A stretch of 64,000 nucleotides of DNA from Robiginitomaculum sp. GTDB lineage: Bacteria; Pseudomonadota; Alphaproteobacteria; Caulobacterales; Maricaulaceae. Position 1 is the stretch's first letter. Every line of letters begins with the position of its first letter. The DNA is taken from NCBI GenBank assembly GCA_002733605.1, contig NVWK01000013.1:62001-126000 (forward strand), written 5' to 3'. Under the pieces are notes generated by a model. That model saw nothing but the letters and a program-made list of their open reading frames with translations, had not been told where the DNA came from and searched no databases. A program made the translations under genes and the position numbers. This document shows, in pieces, positions 1-10,112 of the stretch.

Positions 1-245
1 GGGATTTTTTTACCCGCGGCAATCAAATCCTGCTTCACTTTACGAAACACATCTTCATCCCCAGGCTCTTCCATGTCAGACTTGATAACTTCAAGCGCAT
101 AAGCCGCCGCATCCGCTTTCCCTAACAAACCGGCAACCCATAACCCCAATATTTTATTGCGGCGCGCTTCTACGCGAAACTTTTGCTCGGCGTCCAACAC
201 AAACTTTTTTTCAAAAGCGTGCTCGCGGTCATCAAATTTAGTCAT
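1..245 (-). CDS. DUF1476 protein (ATP synthase zeta/inhibitor family), 3' end cut by window
   Basis: The reverse strand from an ATG at 245 reads a continuous acidic and basic helical protein beginning MTKFDDREHAFEKKF and continuing through EARRNKILGLW, with no stop before the window edge (81 codons seen). This matches the DUF1476 family, whose studied member in Paracoccus is the zeta subunit that inhibits the F1-ATPase of alphaproteobacteria. Usual length is about 105 residues, so roughly 25 residues lie outside the window. It is divergent from purC; DUF1476 beside pur genes is a common alphaproteobacterial arrangement. Family assignment is firm; inhibitory function is inferred from the family. 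Confidence 0.85.
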   Translation of the reverse strand, partial: MTKFDDREHAFEKKFVLDAEQKFRVEARRNKILGLWVAGLLGKADAAAYALEVIKSDMEEPGDEDVFRKVKQDLIAAGKKI

Positions 246-406
246 TACAGGCTCCATACGGAAATTGATCAATCTTGTTTCTAACAAATCTGTTTGAAAA
301 ACACCACAATAATTCTAACAAAACACTGAAATATATCTTTTAAAAACAGTAAATAATCCGCGCGGAATGATTGAAGGTTTTGCCTGTTGTGATATTGTCC
401 CCGCTT

Positions 407-428
407 ACAGGGGGCGATTCGCCCCTGT
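407..428 (+). promoter_or_regulatory. hairpin in the purC leader
   Basis: ACAGGGG pairs with CCCCTGT across an inner CG-ATT-CG, leaving one bulged G, to give a stem of nine pairs ending 16 bases before the purC ATG and just before its ribosome binding site (AAGAG at 433-437). There is no U tract, so it is not an ordinary terminator. It could be a leader control element or an mRNA 5' stabiliser. No purine riboswitch core is recognisable. Confidence 0.35.
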
Positions 429-444
429 CGCTTAAGAGTGCACT

Positions 445-1224
445 ATGAGCCGCCGTAAAAAAATATACGAAGGTAAGGCAAAAATCTTATATGAGGGGCC
501 GGAACCGGGCACACTCGTGCAATATTTCAAAGATGACGCGACCGCATTCAATGCGCAAAAAAAGGCGGTATTAAACGGCAAAGGCGCCCTGAACAACCGC
601 ATTTCAGAATATATTATGATCAGTCTTGGCCGGATCGGTATCCCGACCCACTTCATCAAGCGCTTAAACATGCGTGAACAATTGATCAAAAAAGTAGATA
701 TCATTCCGATCGAAGTCATTTGCCGCAATGTGGCCGCAGGCTCCATATGCAAAATGCTGGGACTGGAAGAAGGCGAAACCCTACCCCGTTCCATCATCGA
801 GTTTTGTTACAAGAAAGACGAACTTGGCGATCCACTGGTCAGTGAAGAACATATAACCGCCTTTGGCTGGGCCAGCACGGCTGAAATTGACGAAATGACC
901 GCAATGGCCCTACGCATCAATGATTTTTTGTGCGGCATGTTTGCAGCCGTTGGCATTCGCCTCATCGATTTCAAAATCGAATTTGGTCGCCATACTGATG
1001 AAAACGGAGATTTCCAAATCCTGCTCGCAGATGAAATCAGCCCGGATTCCTGCCGGCTTTGGGATATGAAAACTGACAAAAAATTAGACAAAGACAGATT
1101 TCGCCGTGATCTTGGCGGCGTTACAGAAGCCTATACAGAGGTTGCGACACGACTGGGTCTTATCAAAGACAATCCTAAAAAGTCCACCCCAACCCTTTCC
1201 ATCGTTCCCAATGGAGATACATAG
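445..1224 (+). CDS. purC: SAICAR synthetase (phosphoribosylaminoimidazole-succinocarboxamide synthase)
   Basis: Catalyses ATP-dependent joining of CAIR and aspartate to give SAICAR in purine biosynthesis, in the cytosol. The 259-residue length is typical for bacterial PurC. The N-terminus has the family KIYEGKAK motif (ATP-binding loop), and the middle has [13 protein letters not shown] and the C-terminal part LIDFKIEFG and [11 protein letters not shown], all conserved in PurC. An AAGAG binding site lies seven bases before the ATG. It is the first gene of purC-purS-purQ-purL; the purS ATG begins two bases after its stop, so the genes are co-transcribed. Identification is secure. Confidence 0.97.
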   Translation: MSRRKKIYEGKAKILYEGPEPGTLVQYFKDDATAFNAQKKAVLNGKGALNNRISEYIMISLGRIGIPTHFIKRLNMREQLIKKVDIIPIEVICRNVAAGSICKMLGLEEGETLPRSIIEFCYKKDELGDPLVSEEHITAFGWASTAEIDEMTAMALRINDFLCGMFAAVGIRLIDFKIEFGRHTDENGDFQILLADEISPDSCRLWDMKTDKKLDKDRFRRDLGGVTEAYTEVATRLGLIKDNPKKSTPTLSIVPNGDT

Positions 1225-1226
1225 TT

Positions 1227-1469
1227 ATGAAAGCTATCATTCACATCAACCTCAAACCCGGGGTTCTCGATCCACAAGGTCGCACAATCGCCCGCTCGCT
1301 CACCCATCTCGGTTTTGATGGCGTAACCGCCGCACGCCAAGGAAAGACAATCGAACTTGATTTAAAAGGCGAGGATAAAGACGCCGCAGAAACTCAGGTC
1401 AAAGACATGTGTGAGAAACTCCTTGCCAACACGGTCATTGAAAATTACCGCATCGAAATTGTCGAGTAA
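1227..1469 (+). CDS. purS: FGAM synthase subunit PurS
   Basis: Small 80-residue subunit that bridges PurQ and PurL in the three-part formylglycinamidine ribonucleotide synthase found in Bacillus and alphaproteobacteria. It shows the family start pattern with LKPGVLDPQGRTIARSL, followed by the G-F/D-G-V region and the C-terminal CEKLLANTVIENYRIE. It sits two bases after purC and 45 bases before purQ. Its presence agrees with the short form of PurL downstream, which lacks built-in PurS- and PurQ-like domains. Confidence 0.95.
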   Translation: MKAIIHINLKPGVLDPQGRTIARSLTHLGFDGVTAARQGKTIELDLKGEDKDAAETQVKDMCEKLLANTVIENYRIEIVE

Positions 1470-1514
1470 ACGCCCCCTTTCCAGTTTCCCCCTTTGCTTA
1501 CTTAAGGCCATCAT

Positions 1515-2177
1515 ATGAAAACCGCAGTGATCGTATTTCCAGCTTCAAATTGCGACAGAGACGCGGCTGTCGCCCTCGAGAAAGTCACTGGCCGTAGTGT
1601 ACAGATGGTCTGGCATGAAGAAAGAACACTCCCTACTGTAGACTTTGTCGTTATCCCCGGCGGGTTTTCCTATGGCGACTATTTGCGCTCTGGCGCAATC
1701 GCGGCGCGCTCTCCCATTGTTCAAGACATTGTCCGTAAAGCCAAGACCGGCCTACCTGTCGCAGGCTTTTGCAACGGATTTCAAGTCCTAACCGAAAGCG
1801 GGCTTTTGCCGGGCGCGCTCATGCGCAACAAAGGCTTACGGTTTGTCTGCAAACCGCAAAAACTAAACATTGTGAACTCATCTTCTATGTTTACAAAAGC
1901 CTACAAAAACCAAACTGAAATCACGGTGCCAATCGCCCATTTTGACGGTAATTATTATGCGGATGACGACACGCTCTCTGAAATGAGGAAATCCGGGCAA
2001 ATCATATTCACCTATGAAGGTAACCCGAACGGGTCCAGCAAAGACATAGCAGGTATCAGCAACAAAGCCGGAAATGTACTCGGCATGATGCCACACCCCG
2101 AACGCGCCATAGACCCTATGCACGGCGGTACAGATGGGCTGAAACTGTTTAAAAGTGTTCTGGAGTCGATACAATGA
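1515..2177 (+). CDS. purQ: FGAM synthase glutaminase subunit PurQ
   Basis: Class I glutamine amidotransferase of 220 residues that hydrolyses glutamine and passes ammonia to PurL. The nucleophile elbow GFCNGFQVL holds the catalytic Cys, and the C-terminal MMPHPERA supplies the His and Glu of the triad; [16 protein letters not shown] is the oxyanion region. The stop overlaps the purL start (ATGA at 2174-2177), a sign of translational coupling that suits equal subunit numbers. Identification is secure. Confidence 0.97.
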   Translation: MKTAVIVFPASNCDRDAAVALEKVTGRSVQMVWHEERTLPTVDFVVIPGGFSYGDYLRSGAIAARSPIVQDIVRKAKTGLPVAGFCNGFQVLTESGLLPGALMRNKGLRFVCKPQKLNIVNSSSMFTKAYKNQTEITVPIAHFDGNYYADDDTLSEMRKSGQIIFTYEGNPNGSSKDIAGISNKAGNVLGMMPHPERAIDPMHGGTDGLKLFKSVLESIQ

Positions 2178-4405
2178 ACGCAAAAACCAACATAACGCCA
2201 AAAATTGTTGCCGAGCACGGATTATCACAGTCCGAGTATGAGCTTATTTGCGAGCGTCTTGGACGACAACCCAACATAAATGAGTTGGGTATTTTCTCTG
2301 TCATGTGGTCCGAGCACTGCTCGTATAAATCTTCACGCAGACATTTGGGGAAATTACTCACCAAAGGCAAAAGAGTTATTCAAGGCCCCGGTGAAAATGC
2401 GGGCGTGATCGACATTGACGATGGCGACGTAATCATTTTCAAAATGGAAAGCCATAACCACCCCTCCTATATTGAACCATACCAAGGGGCCGCGACAGGT
2501 GTCGGCGGCATTATGCGTGATGTCTTCACGATGGGCGCCCGCCCCATTGCCAACATGAACGCTCTGCGTTTTGGCGATCCGGCCCACCCCAAAACCAAAA
2601 CTCTGGTCGCCGGTGTTGTCCAAGGCATTGGTGGATACGGAAATTGCGTCGGTGTACCAACCGTCGGCGGCGAAACCAATTTTGACGCCGGCTACAATGG
2701 CAATATTCTCGTCAATGCCATGTGTGTGGGTCTCGCGCGTGCGGACAAGGTATTTTATTCTGCCGCCAAAGGTGTCGGCAATCCGGTCTTCTATGTCGGT
2801 TCAAAAACCGGTCGAGACGGCATTCACGGTGCCACAATGGCCTCCGCCGAATTTGACGATGATAGTGATGCAAAACGCCCGACCGTACAGGTCGGAGACC
2901 CGTTTACCGAAAAACTCCTGATCGAAGCCTGCCTAGAGTTAATGGCCACCGATGCCATTATTGCCATACAGGATATGGGCGCGGCCGGACTAACGTCGTC
3001 GGCAATTGAAATGGCTGATAAAGGCGGCGTGGGCATCCACATGAACCTCGACAAAGTGCCCCAACGCGAACCTGACATGACCCCCTATGAAATGATGTTA
3101 TCCGAAAGCCAGGAGCGCATGCTCATGGTGTTGAAACCTGGCAAAGAACACATTGCCATCGAAATATTCGAAAAATGGGATTTGGATGTTGCCGAAGTCG
3201 GCAAGACAACCGACACAGGTCGACTGGTTTTAACCCATAAAAAGAAAAAAGTCTGCGACATCCCCATTGCCCCATTGGCTGATGACGCCCCCAATCTCGA
3301 CCGCCCTTACACCTCCCCCATCAAACGCGAAATTTTGAAACATGATCCGATGTTTGATCCAAATGAACGCGGGAGTAGCTATAACGCAGTGCTAAAAACC
3401 CTGTTATCCTGCCCCGATATTGCGTCCAAACGCTGGATATGGGAACAATATGACCGCACCGTTATGGGTGACACCGTTGATAGCTCCCAATCGGGGGGAG
3501 ACGCAGCCATTGTGCGTATACACGGCACCAACAAAGCCATAGCCATTACAACAGACTGCACACCGCGCTATTGTAGCGCCGACCCGTATGAGGGTGGCAA
3601 ACAGGCCGTCGCCGAAACATGGCGCAACCTCACCTGTACAGGTGCCCAGCCGATTGCCATTACAGACTGCCTTAATTTTGGCAACCCGGAACGTCCCGAA
3701 ATTATGGGTCAGTTCGTGTATGCACTTAAAGGCATGGATGAAGCCTGCCGGGCATTGGAGTATCCGATCGTTTCCGGCAATGTATCGCTTTATAATGAAA
3801 CCAATGGTCAAGCCATTCCGCCCACCCCTGCCATTGGCGGCATCGGTTTAATCTCCGATTTACAAAGACACGCCGAGATTTCAGGCGCTAAAGACGGTGA
3901 CACCCTTATCCTCATTGGCGAAACCAAGGGCTGGATGGGTGCCTCATTATACGCACAAGCCATTCTTGGCTTAAACCGCGAAGACAGCACGGTCTACGCA
4001 CCGCCTCCTGTTGATTTGCACCTCGAAAAAATAAATGGAGATTATGTGCGCAGGCTTATTCTTGATCGCCGTATCAGAGCCGTCCATGATCTCTCTGATG
4101 GTGGCCTCGCACTGGCTGCGTTGGAAATGGCCTTTACCAATGACATGGGTGTGACCCTAAACAATGGACCGGATATGCCATTATATGCATGGTTATTCGG
4201 CGAAGATCAGGGCCGCTATCTCCTGTGTGTGGACGAGTACAGTGTAAACCCTGTGGTCAGCACGGCACAAACGCTGGGAATTTCTGCGAAAGTGGTCGGA
4301 AAAATCGGCGGCGACAGAGTAAGTGCACACGGCGGGTTTGACTTATCCCTCCGTGGTGCCCATATGGTCTATGAAAGCTGGTTGCCGGAGTATATGGCAT
4401 CTTAA
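2174..4405 (+). CDS. purL: FGAM synthase large subunit PurL
   Basis: ATP-dependent synthetase subunit converting FGAR to FGAM with ammonia from PurQ. At 743 residues it is the short PurL that works with separate PurS and PurQ. Visible family motifs include [12 protein letters not shown] near residue 37, [18 protein letters not shown] in the ATP-binding part, [25 protein letters not shown], and in the second half the repeat of the same fold with DCLNFGNPE and [16 protein letters not shown]. The ATG overlaps the purQ stop. It ends the pur block; the bolA-like gene follows 39 bases later. Confidence 0.97.
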   Translation: MNAKTNITPKIVAEHGLSQSEYELICERLGRQPNINELGIFSVMWSEHCSYKSSRRHLGKLLTKGKRVIQGPGENAGVIDIDDGDVIIFKMESHNHPSYIEPYQGAATGVGGIMRDVFTMGARPIANMNALRFGDPAHPKTKTLVAGVVQGIGGYGNCVGVPTVGGETNFDAGYNGNILVNAMCVGLARADKVFYSAAKGVGNPVFYVGSKTGRDGIHGATMASAEFDDDSDAKRPTVQVGDPFTEKLLIEACLELMATDAIIAIQDMGAAGLTSSAIEMADKGGVGIHMNLDKVPQREPDMTPYEMMLSESQERMLMVLKPGKEHIAIEIFEKWDLDVAEVGKTTDTGRLVLTHKKKKVCDIPIAPLADDAPNLDRPYTSPIKREILKHDPMFDPNERGSSYNAVLKTLLSCPDIASKRWIWEQYDRTVMGDTVDSSQSGGDAAIVRIHGTNKAIAITTDCTPRYCSADPYEGGKQAVAETWRNLTCTGAQPIAITDCLNFGNPERPEIMGQFVYALKGMDEACRALEYPIVSGNVSLYNETNGQAIPPTPAIGGIGLISDLQRHAEISGAKDGDTLILIGETKGWMGASLYAQAILGLNREDSTVYAPPPVDLHLEKINGDYVRRLILDRRIRAVHDLSDGGLALAALEMAFTNDMGVTLNNGPDMPLYAWLFGEDQGRYLLCVDEYSVNPVVSTAQTLGISAKVVGKIGGDRVSAHGGFDLSLRGAHMVYESWLPEYMAS

Positions 4406-4444
4406 TCCAGTGCTTCAGAAACCATTTTGATAAGGTGTTATTCC

Positions 4445-4675
4445 ATGGCAATGGACGCAAACGAAATTATATCAATGATAAAGGATGCCCTGAGCGGTGC
4501 CGATGTGGAACTTATTGATCTGGCAGGTGACGGAGACCATTACAAAGCCATCATTACCAGTTCTGCCTTTAATGGAAAATCACGCATTGCCCAGCACCAA
4601 CTGGTCTATGCGGCCTTAAAAGGCAAGATGGGGGGCGAACTTCATGCCCTCGCACTCGAAACACACGCAAAATAA
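4445..4675 (+). CDS. BolA family protein
   Basis: A 76-residue protein with the BolA fold signature: an acidic N-terminal helix, GDGDHYKAIITSSAF, and a QHQLVYAALKGKMGGELHALAL C-terminal half with the conserved His and the final LALET motif. BolA proteins pair with monothiol glutaredoxins to handle [2Fe-2S] clusters, and a CGFS glutaredoxin follows directly. The ATG at 4445 is chosen because AAGGTG at 4432-4437 lies seven bases upstream; a longer frame from a TTG at 4427 would place the binding site inside the gene. The name IbaG/BolA cannot be settled from sequence alone. Confidence 0.9.
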   Translation: MAMDANEIISMIKDALSGADVELIDLAGDGDHYKAIITSSAFNGKSRIAQHQLVYAALKGKMGGELHALALETHAK

Positions 4676-4698
4676 TTTACAAAAAGTCAGGAAACAAC

Positions 4699-5031
4699 AT
4701 GACCGATACAGCACATGACCGCATTAAACAAACCGTCAGCGCCGACGACATCGTCCTTTATATGAAAGGCACACCAACCTTTCCCCAATGTGGATTTTCA
4801 TCAACAATTGTGCAAATTTTCGACTATTTAGGCGCAGAATATGCATCTGTGAATGTGTTGGACGATCAGGACATCAGACAAGGCATCAAAGATTACAATA
4901 ACTGGCCAACCATCCCGCAAGTCTTCGTCAAAGGCGAGTTTGTAGGTGGATGCGACATTATGCGTGAAATGTTCGAAACCGGCGAATTGAAAGCTCTTCT
5001 CGAGAACAAAGGCATTGCCCTTTCTGCCTAA
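4699..5031 (+). CDS. grxD: monothiol glutaredoxin (Grx4/GrxD type)
   Basis: A 110-residue single-domain monothiol glutaredoxin with the active-site QCGFSS motif at about residues 31-36, the WPTIPQVF cis-proline loop and the GGCDIMREM glutathione-binding segment. This class binds a bridging [2Fe-2S] cluster with glutathione and acts in cluster transfer rather than disulfide reduction. It follows the BolA-like gene by 23 bases with an AGGAA binding site, so the two partners are probably made together. Confidence 0.95.
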   Translation: MTDTAHDRIKQTVSADDIVLYMKGTPTFPQCGFSSTIVQIFDYLGAEYASVNVLDDQDIRQGIKDYNNWPTIPQVFVKGEFVGGCDIMREMFETGELKALLENKGIALSA

Positions 5032-5142
5032 AATTCATGTATTTTCGATTTTAAACCCGTAATTAATCATCTTCTAATCATTTTGGCACTAATATAGACG
5101 CCAAGATATTTGGAATGTGGAAGCAAATACGCTAATGATATT

Positions 5143-5754
5143 ATGGGTTTAGAAATCAAACAAAAGTCACGTTCTCAATCGTGGCAAAAACTTTTAGTCG
5201 AAGAATCAGACTATAGACTCCGTATACGGGGCGTGAAACGTGAGCGAACGTTTCGGCGTATGTATCTCACTGTATTCGTCTCGGTCCCGGCATTTTTTCT
5301 TTTATATTGCAGCTTGTTTTACATCGGTGCCTTCATAGACCCGGGCAAAGTGGTTGGGGTCAGCCACAGCCAGCGCGCAGAAACGACCAAGCAAACTGTC
5401 TCGACCAGGCCTGCCTCAAAGCCTCGCACATTACTGTCCCCACTGTCTGATGCGTTTGCGCTCAACAGAATATATTTACGTCAAGGACAATCGATCCAGC
5501 TCAGCTATGCCTTGCCAAAGGGTACCCAGCTACACGCGAAAATCAAACAATGTAAATCATTTCCCGTTTTGGAGGTGTTGAAATGTAAATTCATCGGCGA
5601 ACAGGAAAAGCGTATCCGCAATGGCAATACCGGCATTTTACAATTCACTGTTTCCGAGCCCGGATTCTATTATTTCGAAGATGAAGTCATAGCCCTTCCA
5701 AATACAAAACTAAAATTACATCATGATTACAGCCTGGTATGGCAACGAAGTTAA
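5143..5754 (+). CDS. single-pass membrane protein of unknown function
   Basis: I do not recognise a family. The product (203 residues from the ATG at 5143; a TTG at 5110 would add eleven) has a basic cytoplasmic N-terminus, one membrane segment at about residues 40-62 (YLTVFVSVPAFFLLYCSLF) and a C-terminal part that should lie in the periplasm, with a two-cysteine stretch (CKSFPVLEVLKC). Neither start has a good ribosome binding site. It is 111 bases after grxD and ends just before a strong terminator shared with rpsD. Function unknown. Confidence 0.6.
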   Translation: MGLEIKQKSRSQSWQKLLVEESDYRLRIRGVKRERTFRRMYLTVFVSVPAFFLLYCSLFYIGAFIDPGKVVGVSHSQRAETTKQTVSTRPASKPRTLLSPLSDAFALNRIYLRQGQSIQLSYALPKGTQLHAKIKQCKSFPVLEVLKCKFIGEQEKRIRNGNTGILQFTVSEPGFYYFEDEVIALPNTKLKLHHDYSLVWQRS

Positions 5755-5779
5755 ACCCGCCGTGAAATTATAGACATAA

Positions 5780-5807
5780 AAAAAGCCCCTGAAAACAGGG
5801 GCTTTTT
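5780..5807. terminator. bidirectional rho-independent terminator
   Basis: AAAAAGCCCCTG pairs perfectly with CAGGGGCTTTTT around an AAAA loop. A and T runs on both sides let it work in both directions, which fits its position between the plus-strand membrane protein ending at 5754 and rpsD on the minus strand ending at 5826. Confidence 0.9.
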
Positions 5808-5825
5808 CTTTTCTGTGTCCATCTC

Positions 5826-6443
5826 TTAGCGGGAATAGAATTCCACGATCAGATTTGGTTCCATCATAGCCGGATACGGCACTTCATCAAAGCTAGGAAT
5901 ACGTACATAAGTAACCTTCATTGATTTTGGATCCAAATCAAGATATTCAGGAATCTCGCGTTCAGGGCTTTCCAGTGCTTCAAGAACCAGAGCCATTGTG
6001 CGGGATTTCTCGCGAACTTCAATCACATCACCAACTTTACAACGGTAAGACGGAATATTGACTTTCTTGCCATTCACCGTGACATGGCCATGATTTACGA
6101 ACTGGCGTGCTGCAAATACGGTTGGAACGAATTTTGAACGATATACAATCGCATCAAGGCGTGATTCCAAAAGACCGATCAGGTTCTCGGATGCATCACC
6201 ACGCAAGCGTGTCGCTTCTTTGTAGATGGCACGGAATTGTTTTTCCATGATATTGCCGTAATAGCCTTTAAGTTTCTGCTTGGCGCGCAACTGCGTACCA
6301 AAATCGGAAAGCTTACCACGACGGTTCTGGCCATGTTGTCCCGGTGGGAACGGGCGTTTATTCACTGGAGACTTAGGACGGCCCCAGATATTTTCACCAA
6401 CACGGCGATCAATTTTATATTTTGCGGAATGACGTTTAGACAT
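5826..6443 (-). CDS. rpsD: 30S ribosomal protein S4
   Basis: The 205-residue protein is S4, a primary 16S rRNA-binding protein of the small subunit. It begins [14 protein letters not shown], has the PPGQHG motif of the N-terminal region, the [10 protein letters not shown] helix, and a complete S4 RNA-binding domain ([33 protein letters not shown]). It stands alone rather than in the alpha operon, as is usual in alphaproteobacteria. A shared terminator lies just beyond its 3' end. Confidence 0.98.
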   Translation of the reverse strand: MSKRHSAKYKIDRRVGENIWGRPKSPVNKRPFPPGQHGQNRRGKLSDFGTQLRAKQKLKGYYGNIMEKQFRAIYKEATRLRGDASENLIGLLESRLDAIVYRSKFVPTVFAARQFVNHGHVTVNGKKVNIPSYRCKVGDVIEVREKSRTMALVLEALESPEREIPEYLDLDPKSMKVTYVRIPSFDEVPYPAMMEPNLIVEFYSR

Positions 6444-6668
6444 GCGTAAAGCACCTTCTTTTCGACGTGGCCCGGCTCCCCAGACTATCTAGAGAGCGAT
6501 ATTAACGGCGGCACCACACCAACCCGTACCCCTATTTGAATAGGGATGCGGTCTTTTACGTCAGTATCAAAGGAAGTCAAGGGGTGAATCCAGTTCTAAC
6601 ATCCCCCTATCTCTGGTTTTTTAGTAAATCATCCCCATATACAGATTAACAGATAAAAAGGGGAAATA

Positions 6669-6977
6669 TTGCCAAAATCACAAAAACCGACCTCTATACT
6701 CAAAAAAACTGGAGCAGTGTGTCTGAACGCACTTACATGTATTCCTCGGTTTATCTTCGGAGTAATCTCTCAAATGTTTACATATGCTGGAAGTGATTTA
6801 AGAGGCGGTGGTCATTCCGGTTTTAATCTTGGCAGACCTCCACCAACAATCCGTCCAGAATCCTACCGCACAATGAAACGCCGCAATCGGCTCATGCGGA
6901 AATACGATCATAAAAAAGATAAAAATCAAGCCACCCCCCACATTCATACCCCTGATGAGGAAAACGAGCAGATCTAG
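6669..6977 (+). CDS. small hypothetical protein
   Basis: A 102-residue frame beginning with TTG, supported by AAGGGG at 6658-6663 five bases upstream. The N-terminal third is basic then mildly hydrophobic (IPRFIFGVISQMF), the middle is glycine-rich and the C-terminus is highly charged. No family is recognised. It lies between the rpsD promoter region and rarD. The good ribosome binding site is the main reason to keep it. Confidence 0.45.
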   Translation: MPKSQKPTSILKKTGAVCLNALTCIPRFIFGVISQMFTYAGSDLRGGGHSGFNLGRPPPTIRPESYRTMKRRNRLMRKYDHKKDKNQATPHIHTPDEENEQI

Positions 6978-7024
6978 AATAGATTTTAGTGGCGAGACAC
7001 ACATAACTGTGACATGTGGGAATC

Positions 7025-7936
7025 ATGTCCTCTCAAAACCCAAACCCCACACCTAATAATACAGCAAATTTAGGCATGATCGCCGGGCTGATGGCATATA
7101 CATTTTGGGGCCTCATTCCCTTCTATTTCAAAGCCACAGATACGGTGCCGGCCTTGGAAATTCTAGCCCACCGGATCGCGTGGTCGGTACCCTTTGGCGC
7201 TCTGATCATCATTGCGCGACGTCAATGGCCGGACGTTCTGCGCGCGCTTACGAATATCAAAATCTTGGCAATCCTCACGCTGTCGGCCATAATGATTGCC
7301 ATAAACTGGGGCGTATATATATGGGCCATCCAGCAGGAACAAATTTTTCAGGCCAGCCTTGGTTATTATATCAACCCGCTCATGTATATGTTGATCGGGG
7401 TCGTTTTTTTGGGCGAAACCTTAAAAAAACTCCAGATATTTGCGGTTATACTTGCCACAATCGGCGTAGCGGTTTTAACGATCGTCGGCGGTCAAATCCC
7501 TTGGATTTCCCTAACCTTAGCCGTAAGCTTCACCATTTACGGCGTTATTCGCAAGCAGGTCAATGTCGGGGCCATGCCCGGCCTATTCATCGAAACGATT
7601 GTGCTTGTCCTGCCCGCCCTCGGCTATCTTGTCTGGCTCCACAATAAGGGCGCGCTGACATTTATGCATGGGGATACCCACCTAGATATATTGCTTGTGT
7701 TGGCAGGTCCTATCACGGTTATACCGCTCGTGGCCTTTGCCTTTGCCGCCCGCCGACTTAAATTATCAACGCTTGGGTTTTTGCAATTCATCGGCCCAAG
7801 CATACAGTTTCTTGTCGGTATTTACTATGGTGAAACCCTATCTCCTGCCCGCCTGATCTGCTTCGCCTTCATATGGAGTGCGGTCATCTTGTTTGTCGCG
7901 GATGCCCTTCGGAAGCCTGCAAAACCGGCTATTTAA
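7025..7936 (+). CDS. rarD: EamA-family transporter, RarD type
   Basis: A ten-helix inner-membrane protein of 303 residues in the drug/metabolite transporter superfamily. It carries the RarD signature near the start (GLMAYTFWGLIPFYFK), the WGVYIWAI segment in the fourth helix and the second EamA repeat with LQFIGPSIQFLVGIYY. RarD is named from chloramphenicol-sensitive mutants; substrates are unknown. The ATG at 7025 is taken as start; a GTG at 7016 would add three residues. The 3' end overlaps the convergent methyltransferase gene by eight bases. Confidence 0.88.
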   Translation: MSSQNPNPTPNNTANLGMIAGLMAYTFWGLIPFYFKATDTVPALEILAHRIAWSVPFGALIIIARRQWPDVLRALTNIKILAILTLSAIMIAINWGVYIWAIQQEQIFQASLGYYINPLMYMLIGVVFLGETLKKLQIFAVILATIGVAVLTIVGGQIPWISLTLAVSFTIYGVIRKQVNVGAMPGLFIETIVLVLPALGYLVWLHNKGALTFMHGDTHLDILLVLAGPITVIPLVAFAFAARRLKLSTLGFLQFIGPSIQFLVGIYYGETLSPARLICFAFIWSAVILFVADALRKPAKPAI

Positions 7937-8726
7937 CCTTCTTCTGGCCCCGCCCCTGCACAAGCGCTTTAATCATACCGCGCATGGTACGAACCTCTTG
8001 CTCTGTCATTTGTGCGCGTATAAAAGGTGCGCGAATATTGCGCTTCATCAAAGCGCTTTTTTGCTCGGGATAAAAGAACCCGGCATTTTTAAGCTCGACC
8101 TCAAAATGCTCCATCATCCGCACAAGGTCTTCACGCCGTGCGGGCACACTGATATTTTCTTGAAAAACAGCTGGAGGCGCGGCCCCCTCGCTAGATGCCC
8201 AGATATACGAAAACACCCCCACGGCCTGCGCCAAGTTCAAGGACTGAAACGCAGGGTTAATCGGATAGGTCAGAATAGCATCCGCCAACACCACATCCTC
8301 ATTGGTCAGGCCGGCTTTCTCTGGCCCGAATAAAATCCCCGTTTTATGCCCTGCCCCCTGCCAAGCCCGAAACTGTGCCCCTGCATCATTGCTCCCCACA
8401 ACTGGCACTTCCAATTCACGCCTGCGGGCTGTCGCCGCCATTAAATATGTAAGATCGGCCACAGCGTCTTCTGTCGTCTCGTAAACCTTTGCGTTCTCAA
8501 GCACATTGAGCGCCCCTGCCGCCATCGATACAGCCGCAGGATTTGGCCACCCGTCTCTGGGCGCGACAAGCCTGAGCTCGCTAAGACCAAAATTAAGCAT
8601 GGCCCGCACAGCCCCGCCTATATTTTGTCCGAGCTGTGGATTGACTAAAATAACCGCTGGCGGCGGGGTTTTCACCGTTTTGGGCACGATGACTTGTCCC
8701 ATCTGATCTTTCAGGGTTTTTCCCAT
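7929..8726 (-). CDS. trmJ: TrmJ-like tRNA/rRNA 2'-O-methyltransferase (SPOUT)
   Basis: A 265-residue SpoU-family SAM-dependent methyltransferase. Motif 1 is VNPQLGQNIGGAVRAMLNFG, motif 2 is ILFGPEKAGLTNEDV and motif 3 is NPAFQSLNLAQAVGVFSY, which together make the trefoil-knot SAM site. The C-terminal extension is that of TrmJ, which methylates the ribose at position 32 of several tRNAs. An AAGGA binding site precedes the ATG. The first 20 or so residues before the knot are longer than in E. coli. TrmJ is the best name, but another SpoU specificity cannot be excluded. Confidence 0.85.
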   Translation of the reverse strand: MGKTLKDQMGQVIVPKTVKTPPPAVILVNPQLGQNIGGAVRAMLNFGLSELRLVAPRDGWPNPAAVSMAAGALNVLENAKVYETTEDAVADLTYLMAATARRRELEVPVVGSNDAGAQFRAWQGAGHKTGILFGPEKAGLTNEDVVLADAILTYPINPAFQSLNLAQAVGVFSYIWASSEGAAPPAVFQENISVPARREDLVRMMEHFEVELKNAGFFYPEQKSALMKRNIRAPFIRAQMTEQEVRTMRGMIKALVQGRGQKKVK

Positions 8727-8847
8727 GTTTTTTCCTTAAACGAAGCAAGCTTGCACTTTAAAAACAAAACATTCAGTGCTAAGAGCGGTCAAGATTTAAT
8801 AGACGTCTTTCCATTACAGGAACAGACAAAAAACAACAGAGGCAAAT

Positions 8848-10059
8848 ATGGCTAAGATCAAAGTTACAAATCCGGTCGTCGAACTTGATGGCGACGAAAT
8901 GACCCGCATCATCTGGCAACTGATCAAAGACAAATTGATCCTGCCTTATCTGGACATTGATCTGCACTATTATGACCTTGGCGTTGAAGCCCGCGACGCA
9001 ACAGATGACCAAATCACCATCGACGCCGCAAACGCGATTAAAAAATACAATGTCGGCATCAAATGCGCAACCATCACCCCTGACGAAGATAGAGTGGAAG
9101 AATTTGGCCTCAAGAAAATGTGGCGCTCTCCAAACGGAACGATCCGCAATATCCTTGGCGGCGTTGTTTTCCGCGAGCCGATTGTCTGTAACAATGTACC
9201 CCGTCTTGTTCCGGGCTGGACACAACCGATTGTCATCGCGCGTCATGCGTATGGTGACCAGTACAAAGCCACCGACTTCCTCGTTCCCGGCAAAGGCAAA
9301 TTGTCTATGAAATGGGAAGGCGAAAACGGAGAAACCATCGAACGTGAAGTCTTTGATTTCCCAAGTTCCGGCATCGCTATGGGCATGTACAATCTAGATG
9401 ATTCCATCAGGGACTTCGCCCGTGCCGTCTTGAACTACGGCGTTACACGCAAATGGCCTGTATATTTGTCTACGAAGAACACAATCCTGAAAGCCTATGA
9501 TGGCCGCTTCAAAGACACGTTCCAAGAAATTTACGAAGCAGAATTTGCTGAAAAATTTGCAGAATTCGGCGGCCAATACGAGCATCGTTTGATCGATGAT
9601 ATGGTCGCCTGTGCCCTGAAATGGAACGGCGGATATATCTGGGCCTGTAAAAACTATGATGGTGATGTGCAATCCGACACGGTCGCGCAGGGCTTTGGCT
9701 CGCTCGGTCTGATGACATCCTTCCTGATGACGCCCGATGGTAAAACTATGGAAGCCGAAGCTGCTCACGGCACCGTGACCCGCCATTACCGCAATCACCA
9801 GAAGGGCCTCGCCACTTCAACCAACTCAACCGCCTCTATCTTTGCATGGACACGCGGACTGGCTCACCGTGGCAAGCTTGATGACAATCAAGCTCTCATC
9901 GATTTTGCCAACAACCTAGAGCGCACAACGGTTCAGACCATTGAAAATGGTCAAATGACCAAGGATTTGGCATTGCTCGTCGGCGACAAGCAGGGTTGGC
10001 TGTCAACGACTAGCTATCTCGAAGCCATTGCTGAAAATTTTGAGCGGGCAATGACATAG
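8848..10059 (+). CDS. icd: NADP-dependent isocitrate dehydrogenase (eukaryotic-like)
   Basis: Oxidative decarboxylation of isocitrate to 2-oxoglutarate in the TCA cycle. At 403 residues with the start [19 protein letters not shown], the phosphate-binding [12 protein letters not shown], and [12 protein letters not shown] it belongs to the homodimeric subfamily II shared with eukaryotic NADP-IDH, not the E. coli type. This form is standard in alphaproteobacteria. It is a single-gene unit with a VOC frame just after it. Confidence 0.97.
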   Translation: MAKIKVTNPVVELDGDEMTRIIWQLIKDKLILPYLDIDLHYYDLGVEARDATDDQITIDAANAIKKYNVGIKCATITPDEDRVEEFGLKKMWRSPNGTIRNILGGVVFREPIVCNNVPRLVPGWTQPIVIARHAYGDQYKATDFLVPGKGKLSMKWEGENGETIEREVFDFPSSGIAMGMYNLDDSIRDFARAVLNYGVTRKWPVYLSTKNTILKAYDGRFKDTFQEIYEAEFAEKFAEFGGQYEHRLIDDMVACALKWNGGYIWACKNYDGDVQSDTVAQGFGSLGLMTSFLMTPDGKTMEAEAAHGTVTRHYRNHQKGLATSTNSTASIFAWTRGLAHRGKLDDNQALIDFANNLERTTVQTIENGQMTKDLALLVGDKQGWLSTTSYLEAIAENFERAMT

Positions 10060-10112
10060 TCTCCCGTCCACACAATTTACGTTTAAATCAAGTAACCCTA
10101 GGGGCAGTCGAC

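Noticed and set aside
407-428. purine riboswitch before purC
   Set aside because: A single hairpin only; the conserved three-way junction and loop sequences of the purine aptamer are not present.
5826-6443. insertion sequence or transposase around rpsD and elsewhere in the host part
   Set aside because: No transposase-like frame or flanking terminal inverted repeats were seen in bases 1-51,740.
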